A stretch of DNA of 22,331 nt, taken from the NCBI GenBank assembly GCA_017435185.1, contig JAFSFN010000129.1:1-22331 (forward strand), written 5' to 3'. The stretch is from Clostridia bacterium (lineage in GTDB: Bacteria; Bacillota; Clostridia; Christensenellales; CAG-138). Below, piece by piece: positions 7,035 to 15,167 of this stretch (position 1 is the stretch's first letter; every line of letters starts with the position of its first letter). The translations under genes were made by a program, and so were the position numbers. The notes under the pieces are model-generated. The model did not search any database, was not told the origin of the DNA, and saw nothing but the letters and a program-made list of their open reading frames with translations.

Positions 7035-8132
7035 ATGGGGATCATAAAAGCGAGTATGAGCGCGATCCGCGGATCGGCTGGCGATCAGTGGAAGGAGGCG
7101 TTCATACCCGGGGAAATGGGCAGCGACCTTCTCATAATCCGCGCCCAAAGGATGACGGGAGAGCGCAGCGCAAACGAAGGCAGCAGTGAAGTCATCACGG
7201 ATGGTTCCATTATCATCGTGGGCGAGGGCGAATGCGCCATTGCCACCGAGGGCGGAAAGATCATCGGCGTATATGCTGAGCCGGGAGAACATATCTTCAA
7301 AAGCAATCAGAGCAAAGGATTTTTCGGCGGTGGGCTGGGTGCGTTCTTAAAGGATGTAGGCCGGCGGATCTCCTTTGGCGGCGACATCGCGATTTCCCAG
7401 CGGCTGTATTATATCAACACAAAAGAGCTGACCGGCGGTACCATCCGTGCGGAGGGTATTCCTCTCAGATATAAGGACGAGGGAACCGGGCCGGATATGG
7501 ACGGCGGCGTCAGCTGCTACGGCAGCTATACATTCCGTATTGCCAACCCTGAGCTGTTTTTCAAGACAGTCATCCGTTCCCCGGAGGGCCGCAGCCGCCA
7601 GGATGTATTGCAGCAGATGGACAGCGAGGTGCTGACTGCGCTGGCCCCTGCGCTGGCAGAGCTGACGGAGGAGGGCGTTCGCCCCCACGAACTGCCGCAG
7701 CATACGGAAGCATTATGCGAAAAGTTCCGTCAGGTCATGAGCGACAAATGGAGCGGCCTTCGGGGGATCGAGGTCTTTTCCATCGGGCTGGAATCCGTTG
7801 TAGTATTGGACGCCAATATGCTCCGTGATTTGCAGCGGGATGCGGTTTTGCAGGACCCGTCCATGGCCGATGGGCATATTGCCGGCGCGCAAGCAGACGC
7901 TATGCGGACAGCGGCCGGCAATGAATCCGGTACGGCTGCCTTCGTTGCCGCCATATTGGGGAAGCCATCCGCCCAACATAGCGGGTGGAAATGTAAATGC
8001 GGCGCTGAAAACAGCGGAAAGTTCTGTGTGGAATGCGGCACGGCCAAGCCAGAAGAATGGGTTTGCAGCTGTGGCTCAACCAATCAGGGCAGGTTTTGTG
8101 AGAATTGCGGAAAGCTAAATCAGTATTCATAA
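7035..8132 (+). CDS. SPFH/band-7 family protein with C-terminal double zinc ribbon (365 aa), YdjI-like
   Basis: The start at 7035 follows AAGGAGAT; the upstream extension to 6981 runs through a hairpin. The protein begins MGIIKASMSAIRGSAGDQWKE, followed by an SPFH-type domain (about residues 40-260) with IVGEGECAIATEGGKIIGVY, PGEHIF, and an SFGGDIAISQRLYYINTKE strand. The C-terminal end has WKCKCGAENSGKFCVECG and WVCSCGSTNQGRFCENCG, i.e. two zinc ribbons. This matches the family of Bacillus subtilis YdjI, a membrane-associated protein of the PspA-type envelope stress response. It has no signal peptide and would work on the cytoplasmic face. The PspA partner is not in this window. Function here is inferred from family. 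Confidence 0.85.
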   Translation: MGIIKASMSAIRGSAGDQWKEAFIPGEMGSDLLIIRAQRMTGERSANEGSSEVITDGSIIIVGEGECAIATEGGKIIGVYAEPGEHIFKSNQSKGFFGGGLGAFLKDVGRRISFGGDIAISQRLYYINTKELTGGTIRAEGIPLRYKDEGTGPDMDGGVSCYGSYTFRIANPELFFKTVIRSPEGRSRQDVLQQMDSEVLTALAPALAELTEEGVRPHELPQHTEALCEKFRQVMSDKWSGLRGIEVFSIGLESVVVLDANMLRDLQRDAVLQDPSMADGHIAGAQADAMRTAAGNESGTAAFVAAILGKPSAQHSGWKCKCGAENSGKFCVECGTAKPEEWVCSCGSTNQGRFCENCGKLNQYS

Positions 8133-8237
8133 TATGGATATCTTTATAGAAATTGGCATTTGAAAACTCATTGCGTAAAATATAAAGAAATTATTTATTT
8201 AGACAGGAAGTATAATATACAATTGCGAATACATGTT

Positions 8238-8315
8238 GACCGTTCGGCGGAATCGGGGTTCGGGATCACCCGACAGGCGGCGGTGGATGCGCTGAATGAG
8301 CATCCGGGGGCGTGA
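8238..8315 (+). other. Short coding-like GC-rich segment, possibly a 3' gene remnant
   Basis: After an AT-rich spacer, the frame DRSAESGFGITRQAAVDALN runs to TGA 8313-8315, just before a strong terminator. The GC-rich codons contrast with the preceding sequence and no start with a ribosome binding site is present. It may be the last 25 codons of a deleted gene, but 25 codons are too few to be sure and I do not recognise the product. The remaining sequence between 8133 and 8237 shows nothing identifiable. Confidence 0.25.
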
Positions 8316-8332
8316 TAATCGCTCTAAGACTA

Positions 8333-8366
8333 GGCTGCCCGCAACGATTGTTGCGGGCAGCCTTTT
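8333..8366 (+). terminator. Rho-independent terminator
   Basis: GGCTGCCCGCAAC pairs perfectly with GTTGCGGGCAGCC across a GATT loop and is followed by TTTT. It would end plus-strand transcription from the SPFH gene or a lost gene. It lies just past the 3' end of the convergent acetyltransferase gene and may act weakly in that direction too. Confidence 0.85.
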
Positions 8367-8373
8367 GCAATCA

Positions 8374-8994
8374 TTAGAATATTTGTCCGGGCAACTTTAG
8401 CTTTTCCTTTGGTGGGAAAGTGGCGTCAAATGCTTCCGCTTCGGCTTCATCCACGAAATATCCCTTTGGCGGGGCATATTCTCCGGCGATACCATCAAGA
8501 TAGCCGGGAATCAATTCCCTGCATAAAAAGAATGACGAATCCGCGCCCTTCGGCAGTCCATGATAGCGGATACCGTGATTGCTTGCGAAGGTGAACCCGC
8601 TCTTTCCGTAAAAAGCAATATTCCCCTCGAAAAATAATGCACCGCAGCAAAGCTCCGCCGCCTGCTTTATGGAGTAGTCCAGCAAGATTTTGCCATAGCC
8701 CTGGCGCTGCAATGCGGGTGTGATGCAGATCGGCCCCATCGTCATAATGGGAACACTTCTCCCGTCATCTGCATTGATAACTGCTCGCATGAACATATTC
8801 TGCCCGATCAACTGCCCGTCCTTCTCCATGACGAAGTCGAGCTCCGGGACGAATGCGGAATCGTTCCGCAGTTGATGCAGTACATAATGCTCCAGACATC
8901 CGGGGCGGTAGACATTCCAAAACGCCTCCCTGACCATGCTTTCTACGGCGCGGTAGTCAGCGGGGGCTTCGTTGCGAATCGTATAATTCTTCAT
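8374..8994 (-). CDS. GNAT family N-acetyltransferase (206 aa)
   Basis: ATG 8994 follows AGGAGG by six bases on the minus strand. The frame is open farther upstream to 9201, but a promoter (9147-9175) and leader occupy that part. The protein starts MKNYTIRNEAPADYRAVESM. The acetyl-CoA binding motif A is MGPICITPALQRQGYGKILL at about residues 80-100, with the usual Q/R-x-x-G-x-G loop, followed by a helix. GKSGFT later is the typical motif B turn. Family members transfer acetyl from acetyl-CoA to an amine; the substrate cannot be predicted. The length and the C-terminal tail resemble GNATs of the YhbS type. It is monocistronic. Confidence 0.88.
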   Translation of the reverse strand: MKNYTIRNEAPADYRAVESMVREAFWNVYRPGCLEHYVLHQLRNDSAFVPELDFVMEKDGQLIGQNMFMRAVINADDGRSVPIMTMGPICITPALQRQGYGKILLDYSIKQAAELCCGALFFEGNIAFYGKSGFTFASNHGIRYHGLPKGADSSFFLCRELIPGYLDGIAGEYAPPKGYFVDEAEAEAFDATFPPKEKLKLPGQIF

Positions 8995-9140
8995 TTTTAC
9001 CTCCTGAAAACTGTGGTTTGATCTTCCTGATTTCGGGAGGCGCGGCATTGTGGGCGGCCTCCCGGTCAGTCCACAATCTCCAAGGTGTTGTTCTTCTTCA
9101 AACAGCATTCTCCGAATGAATTTGTTCCGGATGATCCGGT
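8995..9140 (-). promoter_or_regulatory. About 146-nt structured 5' leader of the acetyltransferase gene
   Basis: From the predicted start near 9140 to the ATG at 8994 the transcript would carry a palindrome (CCGGATGATCCGG, 9127-9139) at its very 5' end. It would also carry a hairpin with arms CGGGAGGC (9034-9041) and GCCTCCCG (9057-9064). No known riboswitch consensus was recognised. The palindrome at +1 could be an operator instead of an RNA element. Confidence 0.4.
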
Positions 9141-9146
9141 GGCAAT

Positions 9147-9175
9147 AGTATATGTCAAATTGTTCGTATGTGCAA
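9147..9175 (-). promoter_or_regulatory. Sigma-A promoter for the acetyltransferase gene
   Basis: On the minus strand TTGCAC (9170-9175) and TATACT (9147-9152) are separated by exactly 17 bases. This places the transcript start near 9140, inside the long open frame, which supports the internal start at 8994. Confidence 0.65.
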
Positions 9176-9204
9176 GGAGCGCAGTTCATCACATTTCCCA
9201 AAAC

Positions 9205-9235
9205 GAAAAAAGTCCCTAACTTAGGGACTTTTTCG
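9205..9235 (-). terminator. Terminator of the tRNA-fMet/tRNA-Met transcript
   Basis: Directly after the encoded CCA of tRNA-Met, AAGTCCCT and AGGGACTT form a stem (arms 9210-9217 and 9223-9230). On the minus strand it is followed by a run of T (complement of 9205-9210). Confidence 0.85.
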
Positions 9236-9236
9236 A

Positions 9237-9313
9237 TGGTAGCGGCGATCCGACTTGAACGGATGACACTCCGGGTATGAACCGAATGCTCTAGCCAACT
9301 GAGCTACGCCGCC
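9237..9313 (-). tRNA. tRNA-Met (CAT), elongator type
   Basis: The minus strand folds into a complete cloverleaf of 77 bases with encoded CCA. The acceptor is GGCGGCG with CGCCGCT and the D stem is GCTC with GAGC. The anticodon stem is TTCGG with CCGGA around loop TTCATAC, and the T arm is ATCCG-TTCAAGT-CGGAT. The paired 1-72 position and anticodon CAT indicate elongator methionine; tRNA-Ile with lysidine-modified CAT is less likely from the overall sequence. It is second in a two-tRNA transcript. Confidence 0.93.
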
Positions 9314-9328
9314 ATATTTAATTGTACT

Positions 9329-9358
9329 GCATATGGGCAAACAATGCTGCCCATATGC
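9329..9358 (-). repeat. Perfect 11-bp inverted repeat between the two tRNA genes
   Basis: GCATATGGGCA (9329-9339) and TGCCCATATGC (9348-9358) flank an eight-base loop. In the shared precursor RNA this hairpin would separate the two tRNAs and may serve as a processing signal. Confidence 0.6.
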
Positions 9359-9361
9359 AAA

Positions 9362-9437
<76 letters not shown>

Positions 9438-9476
9438 ACGAAATCCGAAAACGAGAACCGTTTAACGGCAAAAATT

Positions 9477-9506
9477 ATCATAGCATATATTATGCACATA
9501 AGTCAA
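9477..9506 (-). promoter_or_regulatory. Sigma-A promoter of the tRNA pair
   Basis: On the minus strand TTGACT (9501-9506) and TATGAT (9477-9482) are 18 bases apart, placing the start about 33 bases upstream of tRNA-fMet. Confidence 0.8.
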
Positions 9507-9603
9507 GGCTTTTATTTAGGAATGTTTCCGAAAATAATGGGGAAAATACTTTTAAGATATTTCTGAAATAACCTTGCATTAACGCAAGGGTTGTCCTTGT
9601 TTT

Positions 9604-9633
9604 TTGTGTGCTGTTGTGGTATCCTGATACAAT
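9604..9633 (+). promoter_or_regulatory. Likely promoter of the transketolase gene
   Basis: TTGTGT (9604-9609), an 18-base spacer and TACAAT (9628-9633) lie about 70 bases before the start codon. The -35 element is imperfect. The rest of the space between the tRNA promoter and 9706 holds a weak CCTTGC/GCAAGG hairpin near 9573-9590 and nothing else I recognise. Confidence 0.5.
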
Positions 9634-9706
9634 AACAGTATTATGCGAAATTGGCGCTTTTGCCCGTTTGTGCAATGTTATGAGCTAAATTTGGAGGTTT
9701 TTTGTT

Positions 9707-11674
9707 GTGAAACCCATTGAAGAACGATCTATTACCGCTATCCGCATACTTGCGGCAGATGCAATACAGAAGGCAAACAGCGGTCATCCCGGCATGGTCA
9801 TAGGCTCTGCGCCAATGGGATATGCTCTTTGGAAGCAGATGAGACACAATCCCAAATGTCCGTCATGGCAGGGTCGTGACAGATTCGTGCTTTCTGCCGG
9901 TCACGCTTCAATGCTTGAATATGCACTTTTGCATCTGTTCGGCTATGATCTTACGATGGATGATATAAAAGAATTCAGGCAGCTCGGCAGTAGAACGCCG
10001 GGTCATCCTGAATACAGAGTTACTGCCGGCGTTGAAGCCTCAAGCGGTCCTTTGGGGCAGGGGATTGCAATGGCAGTGGGTATGGCGATGGCGGAAACGC
10101 ATCTTGCCGCACATTTTAACCGTGAAGGTTTCCCTGTTGTTGATAATTATACATATGCCATTTGCGGTGACGGCTGCATGATGGAGGGTGTTCAGGCAGA
10201 GACTGTGTCGTTGGCAGGTACACTCAAGCTCGGCAAGCTCATCGTACTGTATGACTGCAATAAGATAACCATAGAGGGCGATACCGACGCTACATTTGAT
10301 GAAAATGTTGCTGCAAGATATTCCGCTTGCGGTTGGCAGGTAATAAGTGTGAGCGATGGCGAGGATATCGATGCTGTTGGTGCGGCTTTGCAGGCAGCAA
10401 AGGAAGAAAAAGAAAAGCCGTCACTCATAATTGTGCGTACTACCATAGCTTGCGGCACGCCCAAGGCAGGCAAAGCAAGTTCTCACGGTGAGCCTCTCGG
10501 TGTTGAGAATGTGGCTGCAATGCGTGAAAACTATAATTGGGAATATCCTGCATTTGAGATTCCCGAAGAGATATATGAACATTTTGCGGAAATAAGGACA
10601 GAACTTGAAAAAGAACAGTTTGCATATGAGCAAATGTTCGATGAATATAAAAACAAATATCCCGAGCTTTATGAAGAATGGGTAAAGTGGCACAGCGAAA
10701 ATGTTTCTGAAGAACTTTTAGAAGATGAAGAAATCTGGAATGTTCAGGCCGGCGCAACAAGAGCCGCAAGCGGAGCTGTTTTGAACAAGCTCGCAAAGCA
10801 TATGCCGAATCTTTTCGGCGGCAGTGCAGACCTGGGTCCCTCAAATAAAACAGAACTCAAGGGTCAGCCGTTCTACAGTGCTTCATGCAGAGAAGGCAAT
10901 AATATGCACTTTGGCATTCGTGAGTTTGCCATGGCGGCTATCTGCAACGGTATGATGCTCTATGGCGGAGTTCGCGCATTCTGTGCATCGTTCCTTTCAT
11001 TTGTGGACTATCTCAAGCCGGCGCTTCGTATGTCAGCGCTAATGCGCCTGCCTGTTCTCTATGTTTTCACACATGACAGCATAGGTGTTGGCGAGGATGG
11101 CCCCACACATCAGCCTGTTGAGCAGGTATCATGCTTGAGGGCAACTCCCAATACACTGGTGTTCAGACCTGCTGACGCAAGAGAAACAGTTGCGGCATAT
11201 TTGACAGCGCTTAAATCTGAGCTTCCCTCGGTAATGATACTTTCAAGACAGAATCTGCCTCTGTATGAAGAAACGAGCAAGGAAGCACTCAAGGGCGGTT
11301 ATATACTTCGTGACTCAAAGAACAAAAAAGCAGATGTGATACTCATTTCTTCAGGTTCGGAAGTTGAACCCACGCTTGAAGCGGCTCGTATGCTCGAAGA
11401 AAAAGGTGTTGGCGTTCGTGTGGTAAGCATGATGTCAACTGAGATATTCGACGCGCAGGATGAAGAATATAAAAACAGTGTGTTGCCTAAGGATATACTC
11501 AAACGTGTTGTGGTCGAAGCTGGCATAAGCTATGGCTGGCACAAATATGTCGGTCTTGAAGGTGCGTTTGTCACAATGGAAACGTTCGGCAAATCAGCTC
11601 CGGCAAATGTTCTTTTCAAAGAATATGGTTTTACAGCAGAAAACATAATGAATACAGCGTTGAATTTGCTCTGA
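9707..11674 (+). CDS. tkt: Transketolase (655 aa)
   Basis: GTG start with GGAGG nine bases upstream. Transketolase moves two-carbon ketol units between sugar phosphates in the non-oxidative pentose phosphate pathway, using thiamine diphosphate. The ThDP domain has SGHPGM near residue 26, RDRFVLSAGHASMLEYALL near 57, and the cofactor motif GDGCMMEGVQAE near 154 with the closing segment LIVLYDCNKITIEG. The pyrimidine-binding domain has NMHFGIREFAMAAICNGM and DSIGVGEDGPTHQPVEQ (about 456-470). The C-terminal transketolase domain follows (VILISSGSEVEPTLEAA). Length is full for a single-chain bacterial enzyme. It is monocistronic, with its own promoter and terminator. Cytoplasmic. Confidence 0.97.
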   Translation: MKPIEERSITAIRILAADAIQKANSGHPGMVIGSAPMGYALWKQMRHNPKCPSWQGRDRFVLSAGHASMLEYALLHLFGYDLTMDDIKEFRQLGSRTPGHPEYRVTAGVEASSGPLGQGIAMAVGMAMAETHLAAHFNREGFPVVDNYTYAICGDGCMMEGVQAETVSLAGTLKLGKLIVLYDCNKITIEGDTDATFDENVAARYSACGWQVISVSDGEDIDAVGAALQAAKEEKEKPSLIIVRTTIACGTPKAGKASSHGEPLGVENVAAMRENYNWEYPAFEIPEEIYEHFAEIRTELEKEQFAYEQMFDEYKNKYPELYEEWVKWHSENVSEELLEDEEIWNVQAGATRAASGAVLNKLAKHMPNLFGGSADLGPSNKTELKGQPFYSASCREGNNMHFGIREFAMAAICNGMMLYGGVRAFCASFLSFVDYLKPALRMSALMRLPVLYVFTHDSIGVGEDGPTHQPVEQVSCLRATPNTLVFRPADARETVAAYLTALKSELPSVMILSRQNLPLYEETSKEALKGGYILRDSKNKKADVILISSGSEVEPTLEAARMLEEKGVGVRVVSMMSTEIFDAQDEEYKNSVLPKDILKRVVVEAGISYGWHKYVGLEGAFVTMETFGKSAPANVLFKEYGFTAENIMNTALNLL

Positions 11675-11684
11675 TAAGAAAAAT

Positions 11685-11714
11685 AAAGCACCCCGATTTT
11701 TTCGGGGTGCTTTT
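11685..11714 (+). terminator. Rho-independent terminator of the transketolase gene
   Basis: AAAGCACCCCGA pairs with TCGGGGTGCTTT over a five-base T loop and is followed by T residues, 10 bases after the stop codon. Confidence 0.9.
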
Positions 11715-11735
11715 GCATTTCTTTGAGTCGTCTAT

Positions 11736-11765
11736 TTGCTATTGAACAGGTTATTGTGTTATAAT
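11736..11765 (+). promoter_or_regulatory. Promoter of the yybS-gdpP-rplI-dnaB operon
   Basis: A consensus TATAAT (11760-11765) with an extended -10 TG (11757-11758) is preceded, 18 bases away, by TTGCTA (11736-11741). It lies about 30 bases before the first start codon. Confidence 0.7.
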
Positions 11766-11796
11766 CAATTAACTATATATAAGGAACAAAACAACG

Positions 11797-12738
11797 TTGA
11801 AAAATGTACTCAATATAAAAACTATATTATTGTCATTGCTAATAGGTGCAGTGGCGGCAGCAGGAATATATGTGGGGCTGATAATATATATTGTCCCCAT
11901 ATTTATGGCTTACTGTTTTGCGGCTTTCGGGCCGGTGTGCTTCGGTGTTTCCGTTGCGGCGGCGCTGGGCAGTATAACTGCACTTGCAGGCGTTGAAAGC
12001 GCATTGTATCATGCGCTGTTGTTTGTTCCGTCAGCTGTGATACTTTCATTTGTGCTCAGTGGTAAATGTTCTTACAGAACGGCCGTTGCCTCGTGTGCAT
12101 TTGCGCTTGCGGTAGGGCTGTATCTCAATATGTTTGTGCCATCATTCCTTAAAGGCCTGTCGGTTGCAGATGCTGCTGATGCGTATATTGGTGAAGCTGT
12201 CAGTATCTATTCGACAAGTATTCAGGGCGTTGAGGAAGAAGTGGCGCAGGCAGTTAACGAAATGGTCGATATGATGAAAATGTATTCTCTTGAAATTACA
12301 TTTGCAAATATTGTTATGACCGCAATGCTTTTCGGCTTTTTACAGGTAGTTATAGCTTATGCTTTGTTCAGAAAGAAACTAAACGGCTTACATAAAATGG
12401 CAGAGTTCAGAAAGTGGGAACTCTCAAACAGCTTTATGTGGGGCTGTGTTACGATGCTTGCGGCGGCATGTATAATAAATGCAACGGGTGTTACATATGG
12501 AGGAGCCGTGCTTATGACGGTATTGTTCATAGTACTTCTCCCGCTTTGTGTGACAGGCCTTAGCTGTACCGAATTTTTTATACAGATTATTCCCGAGGGT
12601 ACGGGTTTCAGGCGTGTTATTACTTACGGTCTTGCAATAATGTGTATGCCGTATTGCATTTTTATGTTTGCGATTGAGGGCTTGGCTGATAAATTGTTCA
12701 AGTTAAGGCGCAGAATCGTCATTATAAAGCGTGATTAA
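11797..12738 (+). CDS. yybS: YybS-type (DUF2232) integral membrane protein (313 aa)
   Basis: TTG start, chosen because AAGGA precedes it and the frame has no better start before the first membrane segment. About eight hydrophobic segments are seen, among them ILLSLLIGAVAAAGIYVGLI, the segment VPIFMAYCFAAFGPVCFGV, ALLFVPSAVILSFVLSG and a C-terminal cluster. A loop at about residues 125-160 is acidic and outside the membrane. The family is of unknown function, but its place directly upstream of gdpP, rplI and the replicative helicase matches the Bacillus yybS gene order, which is the main reason for the name. Fifteen bases separate it from gdpP. Confidence 0.8.
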   Translation: MKNVLNIKTILLSLLIGAVAAAGIYVGLIIYIVPIFMAYCFAAFGPVCFGVSVAAALGSITALAGVESALYHALLFVPSAVILSFVLSGKCSYRTAVASCAFALAVGLYLNMFVPSFLKGLSVADAADAYIGEAVSIYSTSIQGVEEEVAQAVNEMVDMMKMYSLEITFANIVMTAMLFGFLQVVIAYALFRKKLNGLHKMAEFRKWELSNSFMWGCVTMLAAACIINATGVTYGGAVLMTVLFIVLLPLCVTGLSCTEFFIQIIPEGTGFRRVITYGLAIMCMPYCIFMFAIEGLADKLFKLRRRIVIIKRD

Positions 12739-12752
12739 GGAGATACGGAGCG

Positions 12753-14705
12753 ATGAAAAAACGCTTGCAGACAATATTTATTCCTTTATGTGCGGCGCTG
12801 GTATTACAATGCCTTGTCCTGCTTATTTTCAGACCTTTTTCATGGTTGTCTGTGATAGCTGTGATTATGGGCATTATCGGTCTTGCTGCAGCATATTTTA
12901 TTGCGTCAGTCCGTACTGCCGAGATAGAGACTGAGCTTGATGATGTTTTTCGGCAGAATACATCGGCGGCAGCACGTATCGTTGAGAGTATAGCACTGCC
13001 CGCATTGCTCTTTGATTCAAACGGCAGAATAATTTGGAAAAACGAATCTTTTAATGCCATATATGACGGAAATGACCTTAAGAAACTCCTGCCGTCTTTT
13101 GACATGGAAAATCCCGAACAGGCAAGAATGTATGAGCATGGCGGCAGAAGTTTTCAGATAATGAGCATGCCCGTGAAGCGAAGCCATTCAGGAGCGAGAA
13201 AGCTAACTTTCCAATATTGGATAGACAGAACTGAGGCACTGCACTATTCACGCCTGTATGAAGAACAGATGCCGACAGTTGCGCTCATATATGTTGATAA
13301 TTATGAGGAACTTAATGCCGATGAACAATTCAGAAGAAGCGGTGTTATGGGCGAGATAGAGCGTCGAATAGCTGAGTTTGTAGTTTCAATAGACGGCGTA
13401 TACCGTAAGTATGACAGTGCGCATTTTATGGTAGTATTTGAGGCTAAATACTTGCCTGAACTTGAAAAACAGCGTTTCTCGATGCTTGACGGTATAAGAG
13501 AAATAAAAACAGGTACGGAGCAGTCAGTTACACTTTCTATTTCCGTGGGCGTGGCAAACAGGATACAGCAGTCGGATGAATCGGCAAGGCAGGGCATGGA
13601 GCTTGCGCTCGGACGCGGCGGTGATCAGGTCGTTGTGAAGAGAGGTACGTCCTACAACTTCTATGGCGGCAAAAAACAGGTAACGACAAAGCAGTCCAGA
13701 GTTAAAATGAGGCTTTTTGCAAAGGCGTTGCGTCAGCTCATGGAAAATTCCGACCAGGTGTTTATAATGGGACACAGAAATCCTGATATGGACTGCCTTG
13801 GTGCGGCACTCGGACTTATGCGCTGTGCTGCAGTTGCGGGATGTAAGGCCTATTTTGTGCTCAATGAAAATAATCCCATGGTTGAGGATACGATACGGGA
13901 TATGGGCGAAAACTCAATGTATCGTGATTCCGTAAAAACTGTTGAGCAGGCAATTCAGCTGTTGCGTACATCTTCGGCTGTTATAGTTGTAGATACTCAG
14001 AGAGCAAGCTCGGTCGAAGCGCCCGAATTGTATGAAAAAGCAAGCAAGACGGTAATAATTGATCATCACAGACGCCCCGTTGATGCTTTAACGGGAAGTA
14101 CACTTACCTGTTTTGAAGCAGGTGCATCATCAACTTGTGAAATGGTGACTGAGGTCTTGCAATACTTTGGCGATAAGGTACGTCCTACGAGTTTTGAATG
14201 TGGTGCATTGCTTGCAGGTATAACGCTTGATACCAAGAAGTTTTCATTCAATACAGGTGCACGCACTTTTGAAGCGGCAAGCTATTTAAGACGCCACGGT
14301 GCAGACACGAGTGCGGTTAAGCTCTTGTTCCAGGATGATATGCAGACTTACAGAAATCGTTCCAAGGTGGTTGAAAGTGCGCTCATAATGGATCACGGCA
14401 TTGCGATATCAACCTGTCCGAGCGACACTCCCAATCCGTCGCTTATAGCGGCACAGGCGGCTGATGCACTTGTAGGCATAAAGGGAATACAAGCATCATT
14501 TGTTTTGGCTGATGATAATGGTGTTATAATGATAAGCGGAAGAAGTCTTGGCGATATAAATGTTCAGATAATACTTGAAAAGCTCGGCGGCGGCGGTCAC
14601 CTGACAGTTGCCGGTGCACAGCTTCGTGATAAAGATATGGATGGAGCGGTTGCAGAACTCACAAACAGCATAAATGAATATCTAAAGGAGGCAGGAATAC
14701 AATGA
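12753..14705 (+). CDS. gdpP: Cyclic-di-AMP phosphodiesterase GdpP (650 aa)
   Basis: AAGGAGA precedes ATG 12753. GdpP hydrolyses c-di-AMP to pApA and so controls osmolyte transport and cell wall homeostasis. Two membrane helices occupy residues about 7-52. A PAS-like sensor follows (SIALPALLFDSNGRIIWKNE, about 72-92). A degenerate GGDEF domain lies around 165-300, lacking the GGDEF motif, as is normal in the family. The DHH domain has GHRNPDMDCLGAALG near 340, VVDTQR near 415 and IDHHRR near 435, all metal ligands present. The DHHA1 domain ends with GGGGHLTVAGAQ near 612. Its stop overlaps the rplI start by four bases (ATGA), so the two are coupled. Full length and apparently functional. Confidence 0.95.
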   Translation: MKKRLQTIFIPLCAALVLQCLVLLIFRPFSWLSVIAVIMGIIGLAAAYFIASVRTAEIETELDDVFRQNTSAAARIVESIALPALLFDSNGRIIWKNESFNAIYDGNDLKKLLPSFDMENPEQARMYEHGGRSFQIMSMPVKRSHSGARKLTFQYWIDRTEALHYSRLYEEQMPTVALIYVDNYEELNADEQFRRSGVMGEIERRIAEFVVSIDGVYRKYDSAHFMVVFEAKYLPELEKQRFSMLDGIREIKTGTEQSVTLSISVGVANRIQQSDESARQGMELALGRGGDQVVVKRGTSYNFYGGKKQVTTKQSRVKMRLFAKALRQLMENSDQVFIMGHRNPDMDCLGAALGLMRCAAVAGCKAYFVLNENNPMVEDTIRDMGENSMYRDSVKTVEQAIQLLRTSSAVIVVDTQRASSVEAPELYEKASKTVIIDHHRRPVDALTGSTLTCFEAGASSTCEMVTEVLQYFGDKVRPTSFECGALLAGITLDTKKFSFNTGARTFEAASYLRRHGADTSAVKLLFQDDMQTYRNRSKVVESALIMDHGIAISTCPSDTPNPSLIAAQAADALVGIKGIQASFVLADDNGVIMISGRSLGDINVQIILEKLGGGGHLTVAGAQLRDKDMDGAVAELTNSINEYLKEAGIQ

Positions 14706-15157
14706 AACTCTTACTTAAAAGTGATGTAAAGGGCACAGGAAAAGCCGGAGATATAGTAAATGTAAGTGACGGCTATGCTCGCAATTTTCTTATTCCCAAG
14801 GGCTTGGCAGTTCCGGCTGATGCAAACAATATAAATGCCGCAAACATTAAAAAAGGCGCAGAACAACACCGCAAAAATGTTCAGCGTGACAATGCAAAAG
14901 CGCTTGCAGACAGCATGAGCGGCCTTACTGTTAAGGTTTATGCTAAGGCCGGTGATAACGGCAAGCTCTTTGGTTCGATAGGTGCGGCAGAGATAGCGGC
15001 GGCACTGGCAGAGCAGTATGATATAGAGGTAGACAAGAAAAAGATACGAATCGAAGAGCCTATCAAGAACTTGGGTATCGTGAACGCACAGGCACATATG
15101 TATGAACGCACAGACGCAAAGTTCAAAGTGGAAGTATTGCCCATAGAAAAGAAATAA
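14702..15157 (+). CDS. rplI: 50S ribosomal protein L9 (151 aa)
   Basis: The start overlaps the gdpP stop and has the ribosome binding site AAAGGAGG inside the end of gdpP. L9 binds 23S rRNA domain V and helps keep the reading frame. The N-terminal domain reads MKLLLKSDVKGTGKAGDIVN and VSDGYARNFLIPKGLAV, the L9 signature. A long helical linker (residues about 40-75) leads to the C-terminal domain with GKLFGSIGAAEIAAAL and KKIRIEEPIKNLG. Length is normal. It is followed 10 bases later by the helicase gene. Confidence 0.97.
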   Translation: MKLLLKSDVKGTGKAGDIVNVSDGYARNFLIPKGLAVPADANNINAANIKKGAEQHRKNVQRDNAKALADSMSGLTVKVYAKAGDNGKLFGSIGAAEIAAALAEQYDIEVDKKKIRIEEPIKNLGIVNAQAHMYERTDAKFKVEVLPIEKK

Positions 15158-15167
15158 GGAGATTTTT

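Noticed and set aside
13301..13597. Missing GGDEF motif in GdpP as a sign of decay
   Set aside because: A degenerate GGDEF domain is normal in this family, and the DHH/DHHA1 catalytic residues are all present.
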